A stretch of DNA of 64,000 nucleotides, from the NCBI GenBank assembly GCA_019637225.1, contig JAHBWC010000037.1, positions 1 to 64,000 of the forward strand, read 5' to 3'. The notes beneath the pieces are model-generated. The model saw only the letters and a program-made list of their open reading frames with translations. It was not told the DNA's origin and ran no database searches. Source of the DNA: Labilithrix sp. Its GTDB lineage: Bacteria; Myxococcota_A; Polyangia; Polyangiales; Polyangiaceae. This document shows, piece after piece, positions 19,882-27,261 of the stretch. The translations under genes were made by a program, and so were the position numbers. The number at the start of each line of letters is the position of its first letter. Position 1 is the stretch's first letter.

Positions 19882-20173
19882 CGCGACGGAGAATAGCGAG
19901 CGCGGCAGCGAGGACGTGCAAGGTCGACGCGACACTTTCCCGACATTCGATGTCACAACTCGCCGGCGGCCTCCGCGCGCACGATCGGCGCAGCCGCACA
20001 CGAACGTCACTGTGCGCCCCAGGTGAGGCGCGCCGCACCGCCGGTCGCCACGCCGACGCCCAGAAACCTGCAGGATCGCGACGAGGCACGCCTGCTGCTC
20101 TCGAGCGCGGTGCGTCGGGCGGCGCACGTGCTGCCGGCGAAGAGAACCTCAACCCACCCACGAGAGAACGACC
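19882..20173. promoter_or_regulatory. divergent region between response regulator and coiled-coil lipoprotein
   Basis: 292 bases with no gene. A short inverted repeat GACAT-TCG-ATGTC is present near 19945. No CTGTNAC pair with 11-base spacing is seen here. Promoters for both flanking genes should lie in it. Confidence 0.35.
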
Positions 20174-20773
20174 ATGAAGCTCGACCGACTCGCCCTCGTC
20201 ACCGCCCTCGCGCTGAGCGCAGTCGCCTGCGCCCACGACCGCAGCAAGGAGGTCAAGAGCGCGGAGGCGAACCTCACGAGCGAGCAGCAAGAAGCGCGCG
20301 CGAACCAGGCACGCCTCGACCAGAGGCAGGCCGAGGAGCAGGCCGCGGCTCAGCAGAAGCCGATGACCACCGAGGAGCGCGCCGAGCTCCAGACCAAGCA
20401 GGTCGAGGAGCGTGCCGAGACGACGGCCGAAGGGGAGAAGGACATCGCCGACGCCGACAAGGACGTGACCACGGCGCACGCCGGCATGGCGAACGAGCGG
20501 ACGAAGGTCGAGGCCGACGCGAAGGAGCGCCTCACGAAGGCGAACGCGAAGGCCGTCGAGGCGAAGAACAAGAGCGCGAAGGTCCCCGCGAACAAGCGCG
20601 CCAAGTTCAACGCCGAGATGAACACCTTCAACACGAAGAAGGCGGAGGTCCAGAACCGGATCTCCAACCTGTCGCGCTCGTCGAACGAGGAGTGGAAGGA
20701 CGCGAAGGCGAAGCTCGACAAGAGCCTCGACGACCTCGAGGCCGCGCTCCATCGGCTCGACGAGGACCTCTGA
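20174..20773 (+). CDS. coiled-coil lipoprotein
   Basis: A 199-residue lipoprotein (lipobox AVAC). Almost the whole mature chain is highly charged and Ala/Glu/Lys/Gln-rich, with heptad-like patterning, so it should form a long helical coiled coil. No catalytic residues or known domain are seen. It may act as a periplasmic spacer or envelope-stress protein, but that is a guess. It is monocistronic, divergent from the response regulator and convergent with the TonB receptor gene. Confidence 0.72.
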   Translation: MKLDRLALVTALALSAVACAHDRSKEVKSAEANLTSEQQEARANQARLDQRQAEEQAAAQQKPMTTEERAELQTKQVEERAETTAEGEKDIADADKDVTTAHAGMANERTKVEADAKERLTKANAKAVEAKNKSAKVPANKRAKFNAEMNTFNTKKAEVQNRISNLSRSSNEEWKDAKAKLDKSLDDLEAALHRLDEDL

Positions 20774-20870
20774 CGAGGCGTGGCGCACGCCGGCCACGCG
20801 CCCCACGCGCGTCGGTCGGCGCCGTCGGCGCACGCGAGACATGACGACGAAGCGCCGGTGAGCCCGACGC

Positions 20871-23120
20871 TCAGTCCGCGTCGCGCGCTCGGCCTTCCCA
20901 CTCCCAGCGAAGCCCGAGGAGGATCTGCCGGTAGGGGCCGGCGAAGATCCCTTCGGGCCTCCGCGCGATGATGTACGTGCTGTCGAAGAGGTTCTTCGCC
21001 GAGAGCCGCAGCGTGATCCCGCTCGGCTTGTGCCGGTAGTGGACCATCGCGTCGACGATGTGGCGCGACTCGATGACGCCGACGAGCCCGTAGAGGTCCT
21101 CCTGCCGGGTGTTCGCGCCGTCGGTGAACTGAGGGCCGACGAACGCGTACGCGAGCTGACCGCCGAGCCCGGTCCGGTGCTCCACGTCGAGGTTCGTGTT
21201 GAACGAGTGCTCCGGAGCGTACGGCAGGAGGTTCCCGGCGAAGGGTCCGTAGCGGAACGTCGCGCGCGCGTAGGTGTAGCGCGCGCCGAGCTCGACGAGC
21301 GTGCGGAGCCGGAGGAGCTTGTCGAGCGCGAGCGAGAGGCCGCTCTCGGCGCCGGCGATGCGCGTCGCGCCGACGTCGGCGAGGTTTCCCTCTCCCGTCG
21401 CCGAGGGGTTCACCGCCACCTGGTTCGAGTAGTTCGAGAGGAACCCCGTGGCCTCGCCGCGGAGCCAGCGCGTCGCCTCGGCGCGGCCCCCGAGCTCGTA
21501 GCTGATGCCGCGATCGCCCTTCAGCGCCTGCGGTCGGCCTCGCGCGCTGACCGACGACGTGATGCGCGGCGGCGCGAAGCCGTAGTGCATCCCGCCGAAG
21601 ACGTTCGCGCGCTTCGTGCCGTGGACCATTCCGATGCCGGGGATGACGCCGGTGCTCGGCTTGGTGCCACGGTCGAAGGTGTCGACGCCTGCTTCGCGCA
21701 GCGTCGAGGTCTCCGCGGTGACGTGCTCGAGGCGGATGCCCGGCGTGACGAGGAGATCCTCGCGAAACGCGATGCGGTCCTGCACGTACGCGGCGGCGGC
21801 CCAGCTCAGACGGCGCTGCTCGAAGTCGAGCGCGCCGGCGTAGGTCTCGGGGTAGCCGCCTCGCCGCTGCTGGTAGTGCGCCTCCTCGCGGAGCACGCGG
21901 CCGCCGACGTCGAGCGTGTGCTCGACGAAGGCGGTCTTCATCCGGTGCTCGAGACGGGGCTCGAAGCCGAGGACGCCGTAGTCGCGATCGAGCACCGTGT
22001 TGCCCTGGCCGAAGTAGATGGCGCCGCCGGGCGTGCTCGTGTCGCCGACGATGCGCAGGTAGCGCTCGGTCGGCGACGCCGCGCGGACCCACTCGGGGCG
22101 GCGCCAGGCGCGATCGGTGATGTAACCGTAGAGGAGCGACTTCAGCTTCGTGTCGCTCGAGAAGCGCTGCTCGTGGATGAGGGCGGCGTCGTACCGGTTC
22201 AGGTTCAGGTGCGCCGAGGGCGAGAGCGTGGGGCGGCGGGGCTCCTGCCGGAACATGTCCCGCGTGAGGCCGACGTCGTCGGACGCGGCGTCGTCCCGCT
22301 GAAACCCGAGGCGCACCACCGCCTCGCCGTCCTTGCCGGTCGGGAAGACGATCTTCGCGAGCCCGTTGGTCGACTCGAACGGCTGATCGCGGAAGCCGTC
22401 GCCGCGGCGGTGAATGATCTGCGTGACCCAGCGCGCGCTCCCGAGGGTGTCGCCGTAGCGGCCGAGCGCGCGCGCGTAGCCGTAGCTGCCGCCGTCGACG
22501 TCGAGCACGACGGTCTGGCGCTCGGGCGGCGCGATCGTGACGAAGTTGATGGTCCCGGCCAGCGTCTGCGGCCCGAAGAGGATGTTGCCGCTCCCCTTCA
22601 CCACCTCGATCGCGCGGTAGCGCTCGATCGGCGGCGCGTGGTTCAAGTCCGGCTCGGTGTACGGATTGAGGGCCATCGGGATGCCGTCCTCGAGCATGAG
22701 CACGCGCCGGCTGCGCCCCGACTCGAGGCCCCGGATGCTCACGTCGATGCGCGAGCCGCCGCTGAACTCCTGGCGCACCTGCACGCCGGGGACGCGACGG
22801 AGCATCTCGGCCGTGTCGACCGGCTGCGCGCGCTCGAGCGCCTTCGCGCCGATGACCGTACCGGAGCCCGGGATCTTCTGGAGCGCGTCGGCGCGGCTGC
22901 CGACGATGCGGACCTCGAGCTGGCGCTCCTCCGACTTGGCCGCGTCCGCCGGCGCGCTCGCCGACTCCGCGGCCGCGCGCTCGGGCTCGCCGGACGCGGG
23001 CGGCGCGTCGGGGACCGGCGCCGGCGCGGGGGGCGGAAACGGCGGAGGCTCCTTGGCGAGGAGCGGACGCCCATGGAAGAGCAGGAGCGTCGTGAGGAGC
23101 GGAGCGAAGGCGCGCTTCAT
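20871..23120 (-). CDS. TonB-dependent outer-membrane receptor, FecA-like
   Basis: A 749-residue receptor. The signal peptide (1 to about 22) is followed by a Pro/Ala-rich periplasmic segment. A TonB-box-like stretch near 70 (EVRIVGS) leads into the plug domain (about 75-190) with PGVQVRQEF, RRVLMLEDGIPMALNPY and EVVKGSGNILFGPQTLAGTI, which resembles ferric dicitrate receptor FecA. The 22-strand barrel follows and ends in QILLGLRWEWEG. It should bring a ferric chelate or similar ligand across the outer membrane using TonB energy. The start overlaps the stop of the upstream Cys-rich lipoprotein gene by four bases (ATGA). No TonB, ExbB or FecR genes are nearby, so the ligand is open. Confidence 0.88.
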   Translation of the reverse strand: MKRAFAPLLTTLLLFHGRPLLAKEPPPFPPPAPAPVPDAPPASGEPERAAAESASAPADAAKSEERQLEVRIVGSRADALQKIPGSGTVIGAKALERAQPVDTAEMLRRVPGVQVRQEFSGGSRIDVSIRGLESGRSRRVLMLEDGIPMALNPYTEPDLNHAPPIERYRAIEVVKGSGNILFGPQTLAGTINFVTIAPPERQTVVLDVDGGSYGYARALGRYGDTLGSARWVTQIIHRRGDGFRDQPFESTNGLAKIVFPTGKDGEAVVRLGFQRDDAASDDVGLTRDMFRQEPRRPTLSPSAHLNLNRYDAALIHEQRFSSDTKLKSLLYGYITDRAWRRPEWVRAASPTERYLRIVGDTSTPGGAIYFGQGNTVLDRDYGVLGFEPRLEHRMKTAFVEHTLDVGGRVLREEAHYQQRRGGYPETYAGALDFEQRRLSWAAAAYVQDRIAFREDLLVTPGIRLEHVTAETSTLREAGVDTFDRGTKPSTGVIPGIGMVHGTKRANVFGGMHYGFAPPRITSSVSARGRPQALKGDRGISYELGGRAEATRWLRGEATGFLSNYSNQVAVNPSATGEGNLADVGATRIAGAESGLSLALDKLLRLRTLVELGARYTYARATFRYGPFAGNLLPYAPEHSFNTNLDVEHRTGLGGQLAYAFVGPQFTDGANTRQEDLYGLVGVIESRHIVDAMVHYRHKPSGITLRLSAKNLFDSTYIIARRPEGIFAGPYRQILLGLRWEWEGRARDAD

Positions 23121-23584
23121 TGCGGCGGACGGCAGACGCCGCGGTTCGTGCAGGCGCTCGACGGCGCCGGGCAGTCGTCGAGCGACGTGCAGGATCGGGT
23201 GCAGAGCTGACCGCGGGCGCCGAACGCCTCGCACGCGCAGTCCTCGCACTCGTCGCTCGTCGTGCACGGTTCGAAGAGCTTCTTCGAGCCGGCCTCGGCG
23301 TCCGCCGCGCAGGCGGAGGCGTCGGACGCGGCATCTCGCGCCGGCGCCGCGTCGACGGCACTCCCGCGCGCGGCCGCGTCGACCCCGGGCGTCCCGTCGC
23401 AGACGCACGCGCTCGAGGCGTAGTCACCGCGGGCCGAGCACGCCGCGTAGCCGGCGCCGCCGTCCGCGCAGGAACACGCGACGAAGTCGCCCGCGTAGCA
23501 ATCGGCGAAGTCTTCGCCACAGCCCGCCACGGTCCGCGCGACGACGACGAGCGCGATCGCGACGAGGGTGACGGAACCACGCAT
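23117..23584 (-). CDS. Cys-rich lipoprotein coupled to the TonB receptor
   Basis: A 155-residue lipoprotein (lipobox VAGC). The mature part has about 20 cysteines in two groups (CYAGDFVACSCADG and CTTSDECEDCACEAFG through CPAPSSACTNRGVC) separated by an Ala/Asp-rich linker. This pattern is common in myxobacterial exported proteins, where the Cys form disulfides. The stop overlaps the TonB receptor ATG, so the two are translationally coupled and may work together at the outer membrane, for example in ligand capture. That role is inference. Confidence 0.72.
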   Translation of the reverse strand: MRGSVTLVAIALVVVARTVAGCGEDFADCYAGDFVACSCADGGAGYAACSARGDYASSACVCDGTPGVDAAARGSAVDAAPARDAASDASACAADAEAGSKKLFEPCTTSDECEDCACEAFGARGQLCTRSCTSLDDCPAPSSACTNRGVCRPPQ

Positions 23585-23624
23585 CGGAGGGGGAGCCTAA
23601 CGCGAGAGGTCGAGCGGCGCGCCG

Positions 23625-23954
23625 TCAGTTGCGCTTGCAGTACCCTTGCTTGTTGCAGGTGCCCGTGAGCGGAGGGACGCAGGTGCTCGTCGGATCTTGC
23701 GTCGAGCAGCGCACGGTGCAGAAGCTCTGCGAGTTGCCCTTGAAGCAGACGTTGCTCTCGCACTCGTCGTCGGCGACGCAGCCGTTCTCGCCCAGCTTCT
23801 TCTTGCCGTCGCCGTCGCCCTCGCCCTCGCCGACCGACGACTTCGACGGGATCGAGCCCTGGCCCGGCTCACCGACGTCGCCGCCGCAGCCGACCAGGAG
23901 AGCTCCCGCGGCCAGGAGCACGAGCGGCGAACCGAGGCGCAGGAGGCGGAGCAT
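23625..23954 (-). CDS. small Cys-rich lipoprotein
   Basis: A 109-residue lipoprotein; the chosen ATG puts the signal peptide (MLRLLRLG to the lipobox LVGC) at the very start, while an upstream in-frame start would add 13 charged residues. A Gly/Asp/Glu linker precedes a module CVADDECESNVCFKG to CSTQDPTSTC and CNKQGYC, the same Cys spacing style as the next gene downstream. Forty bases separate them, so a three-gene unit with the TonB receptor is plausible. Function unknown. Confidence 0.68.
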   Translation of the reverse strand: MLRLLRLGSPLVLLAAGALLVGCGGDVGEPGQGSIPSKSSVGEGEGDGDGKKKLGENGCVADDECESNVCFKGNSQSFCTVRCSTQDPTSTCVPPLTGTCNKQGYCKRN

Positions 23955-24036
23955 CGCCCTCGATCTTCGCACGAACCGTTCCGTCGGCGGCAAGACCTGA
24001 CGCTCCGGAAATGCGCGTCCTCACGTCAAAAACTTG

Positions 24037-24050
24037 TTACACGCGTGTAA
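24037..24050. promoter_or_regulatory. perfect 14-base palindrome TTACACGCGTGTAA
   Basis: A full palindrome 83 bases before the start of the small Cys-rich lipoprotein gene and downstream of lpxC. The position fits an operator of the receptor operon. It holds GTTACA half-sites in inverted rather than direct order, unlike the CTGTNAC repeats elsewhere. Confidence 0.45.
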
Positions 24051-24080
24051 ATCGTCGCCCCGACGGGTGGATCGGGCGAA

Positions 24081-24896
24081 TCACCGTGTGCGGGTCAGCA
24101 TCAGCAGCCCGTCCGCCAGGCCCCGACGCATCGCCTCGTGTGTCGCCGCGTGCCCCGGCCGCGTGGCGCGCACCGAGCCCCAGGGCGGACCTCCGTGCGC
24201 GTAGAGATCGCCGACGAGGTCGAGCAGCTTGTGCCGCGCGGGCTCGTCGGACCGGAAGGGCGAGCCGGCGCTGTGGATCGCGCCCTGCGCGATCACGACC
24301 ACGCTCTCCGGCGCGACGTGGCTCGCGAGGCCGCGCGCCGTGAGCGCCTCGATCTCGTGATCGAAGCCGAACGTACGCGCGGGCGCGATGCGATCGCGGA
24401 AGTCGGTGGCGTCGCCGCTCCAGCGCGCGTGACGCTCGAGGCGCGGATCGTCGAAGTCGACCGCGACCTCGACGCGAACCTCCCCCGGCCTCTCCGGAGG
24501 AGAGACGTCGTAGCGGCTCGCGCCGACCTCGATCGTCCCGGCGCGGACGATCGCGAGCACCGGGGGCGAGGGATCGAGCGCGAGAGGGGTGAGCGCGTCG
24601 ATGAACGCGCGGGCGCCCCCGTCGACGAGCGGCACCTCGGGCCCGTCGATCTCGACGACGACGCCGTCTCGGATCGACATCGCCCCGAGCGCCGCGAACA
24701 GGTGCTCGACGGTCCCGATCGCGATGCGGCGATCGCGGGTCGTCGCCCGCGTCGAGCGCGAGGACCCGTCGAGCACGAGCTCGGCGATACGCGCCTCGGC
24801 CCCGCCGGCTCGCACGCGCACAGCCCCCGGCTCACGCACGAAGCGCACGCTCGACGGCGCCCCGCCGTGCAGACCGCGCCCGGTGAGCCGCGTCAC
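24081..24896 (-). CDS. lpxC: UDP-3-O-acyl-N-acetylglucosamine deacetylase
   Basis: A 271-residue zinc amidase of lipid A synthesis (the committed step). TRLTGRGLHGG matches the family N-terminus. GTVEHLFAALGAM holds the zinc-binding His near 64. PLVDGGARAFIDAL matches the hinge after it. HKLLDLVGDL near 222 carries the second His and the Asp of the zinc site. GHAATHEAMRRG supplies the catalytic-base His region. It is about 30 residues shorter than typical LpxC (near 300), mainly in loops. The GTG start overlaps the upstream stop (GTGA), which fixes it. No fabZ or lpxA neighbours are present. Confidence 0.88.
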   Translation of the reverse strand: MTRLTGRGLHGGAPSSVRFVREPGAVRVRAGGAEARIAELVLDGSSRSTRATTRDRRIAIGTVEHLFAALGAMSIRDGVVVEIDGPEVPLVDGGARAFIDALTPLALDPSPPVLAIVRAGTIEVGASRYDVSPPERPGEVRVEVAVDFDDPRLERHARWSGDATDFRDRIAPARTFGFDHEIEALTARGLASHVAPESVVVIAQGAIHSAGSPFRSDEPARHKLLDLVGDLYAHGGPPWGSVRATRPGHAATHEAMRRGLADGLLMLTRTR

Positions 24897-25732
24897 GCCT
24901 TCGCGTCCTCCGTGTCGTCGTCGTCGCCCGCGTCGTCGGCTTCCGCGTCGTCGACGGCTTCCGCGCGCGCGGCGCGGGCCTTCGCGGCGCCGCGCTGGGT
25001 CGGGCGGCGCGACGTGTCGCTCGCGGGCGGCTCGCTCCCCTTCCGCGCGAGGATGGCGGTGCCGAGCCAGCCGAGCACGACGCCCGCCGCCGCCCACGCA
25101 CCGTGGGTCCACGGCGCCGGGGCCGGTACGCGCGTCGCCACGCCGCGCGCCGTCCCGATCGTCGCCTCGACGAGAGGCTCCCAGCGCGTCGCTTGATCGG
25201 TCGGATACGAAGCGGTGACGATCGACGTCCCCTCGTCGTCCGGGAACATGAGCTGCAGCTTGCGCATCTTCACCGGCTGCGGCGGCAGGCCGAGCGCGCT
25301 CAGGTCCACTTCACGATCGCAGTTGCCCTCGATGAGCCCGACGCGGGCTCCGTCGGCGCGCGTCCGCATCTCGTGCCGGCGAGGCTTCCAGGTGCAGGCA
25401 CCCTCGAACGCCTTCGGCATTTCCTCGACGAGCTTCGCAAGGTCGACGGCCTCGACGCTCATCTCCTTGGCCGAGTGCGTGAGGATGATGCGGGTGGAGA
25501 GCGCCTTCCGGTCCGCCAGGGACCCGTCGAAGTTCTTCTTGTCGGCGGCCTCGTGTACCCACACCTGAGCACCCTCGGCCTCCCCTGCCTTCACGTCCTT
25601 CGCCGGGACGAAGCCCTCGGGCGGGTCGTAGGCGAACGGCGCCTTGGCGGAACGGCTCTGAGGTCCGACGAGGCGCGGCCCCAGGATCGCGGCAAGGGCG
25701 GCGAGGATCACGCACACAACCAGACGTCGCAC
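24893..25732 (-). CDS. membrane protein with large extracytoplasmic domain, coupled to lpxC
   Basis: About 279 residues. A hydrophobic segment at the N-terminus (LVVCVILAALAAIL) and another near 220 (GAWAAAGVVLGWLGTAIL) flank a soluble domain of about 160 residues, which includes YDPPEGFVPA, THSAKEMSV and MFPDDEGTSIVTASYP. The tail is Arg/Ala- then Asp/Glu-rich and likely cytoplasmic. I do not recognise the family. The start is uncertain: GTG at 25732 is preferred because the membrane segment follows; a GTG 60 bases earlier is possible. The stop overlaps the lpxC start, suggesting a role near envelope synthesis. Confidence 0.6.
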   Translation of the reverse strand: MRRLVVCVILAALAAILGPRLVGPQSRSAKAPFAYDPPEGFVPAKDVKAGEAEGAQVWVHEAADKKNFDGSLADRKALSTRIILTHSAKEMSVEAVDLAKLVEEMPKAFEGACTWKPRRHEMRTRADGARVGLIEGNCDREVDLSALGLPPQPVKMRKLQLMFPDDEGTSIVTASYPTDQATRWEPLVEATIGTARGVATRVPAPAPWTHGAWAAAGVVLGWLGTAILARKGSEPPASDTSRRPTQRGAAKARAARAEAVDDAEADDAGDDDDTEDAKA

Positions 25733-26079
25733 CCGCGCGACCCTAGGTGACCGGAGCACCCTGTCAAGGACCCGATGCCGCCGCCCACCCACGGTCGAAT
25801 TCCATCGCCAGCGCCCCGGTGCAGGGCCGCTTGCGGCTTCATCGGCTCAATTGAAGCGGACAAGATCCAGCGGTCGAGGAAGCGGCGAGCACGGGCTCTG
25901 GCCATACCCACATTTCCGCTGAGCTGGCCGAAAGTCCGGGCTGGATCCCGGTTACATCGCAGTTACAGGGAAATAACGCTCGCGACCGATCCGAGATCAT
26001 CCACGATTCCATGGAAGGCTCCGATGTAGGACCTCCGCGTTCTCATCGGGCATATGCCATGCAGTAGCTCGACCTGGTC
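25733..26079. promoter_or_regulatory. 347-base divergent intergenic region
   Basis: No convincing gene lies here. Base composition is less GC-rich than in the flanking genes, as expected for a promoter region. It contains the 11-base-spaced repeats listed separately at 25951-25979. Confidence 0.5.
25951..25979 (+). promoter_or_regulatory. three direct repeats with 11-base period (GTTACAT, GTTACAG, ATAACGC)
   Basis: GTTACAT starts at 25951, GTTACAG at 25962 and ATAACGC at about 25973, each 11 bases apart. Read on the other strand these are [A/C]TGTAAC-type units like those in front of the propeller lipoprotein. They lie about 100-130 bases before the lipoprotein gene at 26080. A shared PhoB-type regulator is inferred. 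Confidence 0.5.
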
Positions 26080-27216
26080 ATGGTCGGCTTGATTCGTCAG
26101 ATGGTGGTCGCCGGAGTCCTCGTGGGCGCGCTCGCGTGCTCCAAGAAGACGCCCGAGCCGACGGCCGTGACGAAACCGGCTCCGCCCGCGCTGCCCCCGG
26201 CGGCGGCGGCCGCGGAGGCCGCGATCGGCGGCGACGGAAAGCTCGACCCGAACGATCCGAAGCACGGCACCCGGAAGCTGATGGGCCTCGACGCTCCCGT
26301 CTTCGTCGACGGAAAGCAGATCGCCGTCCTTCGCGCCGGCGAGATGCCCGCGCTCAAGCCGATCGAGCTCGAAGGCGGCGGCCGGCGCTACAAGATCTAC
26401 GAGTACCTCGAGGGCATCGGCGTCGCGCCGGCGTCGATCAAGTCGGTCCACTTCCACGGCAACAACGATCGCATCGCGAGCCTCGAAGGCAGCGAGCTTC
26501 GCAAGGAGAAGGATCGCTTCCTCTTCTCCTATATCTCCGGCAACACCGGGACCCCGCTGCAGAAGTGGGACACCGACAACCTGAAGAACGAGTTCGTCAT
26601 CCACGAGATCCGTCGCGTGACGATCTACGTGAAGAAGCCGTCGCCGGCGATTCACCCGCAGCGGCAGTGCCACGTCGGCGCGGACGGAGACTGCACCGAC
26701 GCCATCCCGTACGCGGACGGCCAGATCGCGAAGGGAACGCGCGTCTACGTCGACGGCAAGATGGTCGGCTTCGTCAAGCGTCGCAACGTGAGCGACGACA
26801 TGATGACCGGCGCGGCCGCTGCCGATCCGAGCGAGACGAAGTATGCGATCGCCAAGCTCCTCGCGGGCATGGGCGTCGACTACGCCGGCGCCGACAGCGT
26901 CGAGATCATGGCCGGCGACGACGTCATCGCGCGCGCGACCGGCGAGAAATTCGCGGCGCTCGCGTCGCAAACCAACTTCACCTTGCCGAAGCACAATCAC
27001 GGCAAGGTCAGGCTCCATGTCCCCGCCGAGATCCAGGCGCAGGAGCCCGGCGTCACGGACCGCGACGCGCTGGTGAGCGCGGTGCTCGTCTACAAGAGCA
27101 CCAAGCCGGCGACGAAGCGGGATCTCGTGACGATCTCGGAGGACACGGACCTCAGCGTGCAGCTCGCCGCCATCGACGACGCACGCGGAAGACTCGGTCG
27201 TGGGGAGCAGCAATAG
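26080..27216 (+). CDS. lipoprotein of unknown function, first gene of a lipoprotein operon
   Basis: A 378-residue lipoprotein (lipobox ALAC, then SKK). An Ala/Pro-rich linker reaches about residue 50. The remainder has two similar segments: DAPVFVDGKQIAVLRAGEMP with YEYLEGIGVAPASIKSVHFHG, and GTRVYVDGKMVGFVKRRN with AKLLAGMGVDYAGADSVEIMAGDDVIA. This points to an internal duplication of a domain of about 130 residues. I do not recognise the family. It is followed after 45 bases by the MYXO-CTERM protein gene and probably co-transcribed to the terminator near 30.5 kb. Confidence 0.65.
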   Translation: MVGLIRQMVVAGVLVGALACSKKTPEPTAVTKPAPPALPPAAAAAEAAIGGDGKLDPNDPKHGTRKLMGLDAPVFVDGKQIAVLRAGEMPALKPIELEGGGRRYKIYEYLEGIGVAPASIKSVHFHGNNDRIASLEGSELRKEKDRFLFSYISGNTGTPLQKWDTDNLKNEFVIHEIRRVTIYVKKPSPAIHPQRQCHVGADGDCTDAIPYADGQIAKGTRVYVDGKMVGFVKRRNVSDDMMTGAAAADPSETKYAIAKLLAGMGVDYAGADSVEIMAGDDVIARATGEKFAALASQTNFTLPKHNHGKVRLHVPAEIQAQEPGVTDRDALVSAVLVYKSTKPATKRDLVTISEDTDLSVQLAAIDDARGRLGRGEQQ

Positions 27217-27261
27217 GCGAGGTCACCCTCGCCTGGACCCGTTCGTGTTGGAGGCTACGAC

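Noticed and set aside
20777..20805. Terminator between the coiled-coil lipoprotein and the TonB receptor gene
   Set aside because: GCGTGGC/GCCACGC can pair, but there is no T-run on either strand and such short GC stems are common here.
25775..26029. Possible 84-residue protein in the divergent region
   Set aside because: No ribosome site, no recognisable pattern, and it overlaps the 11-base repeats that look regulatory.
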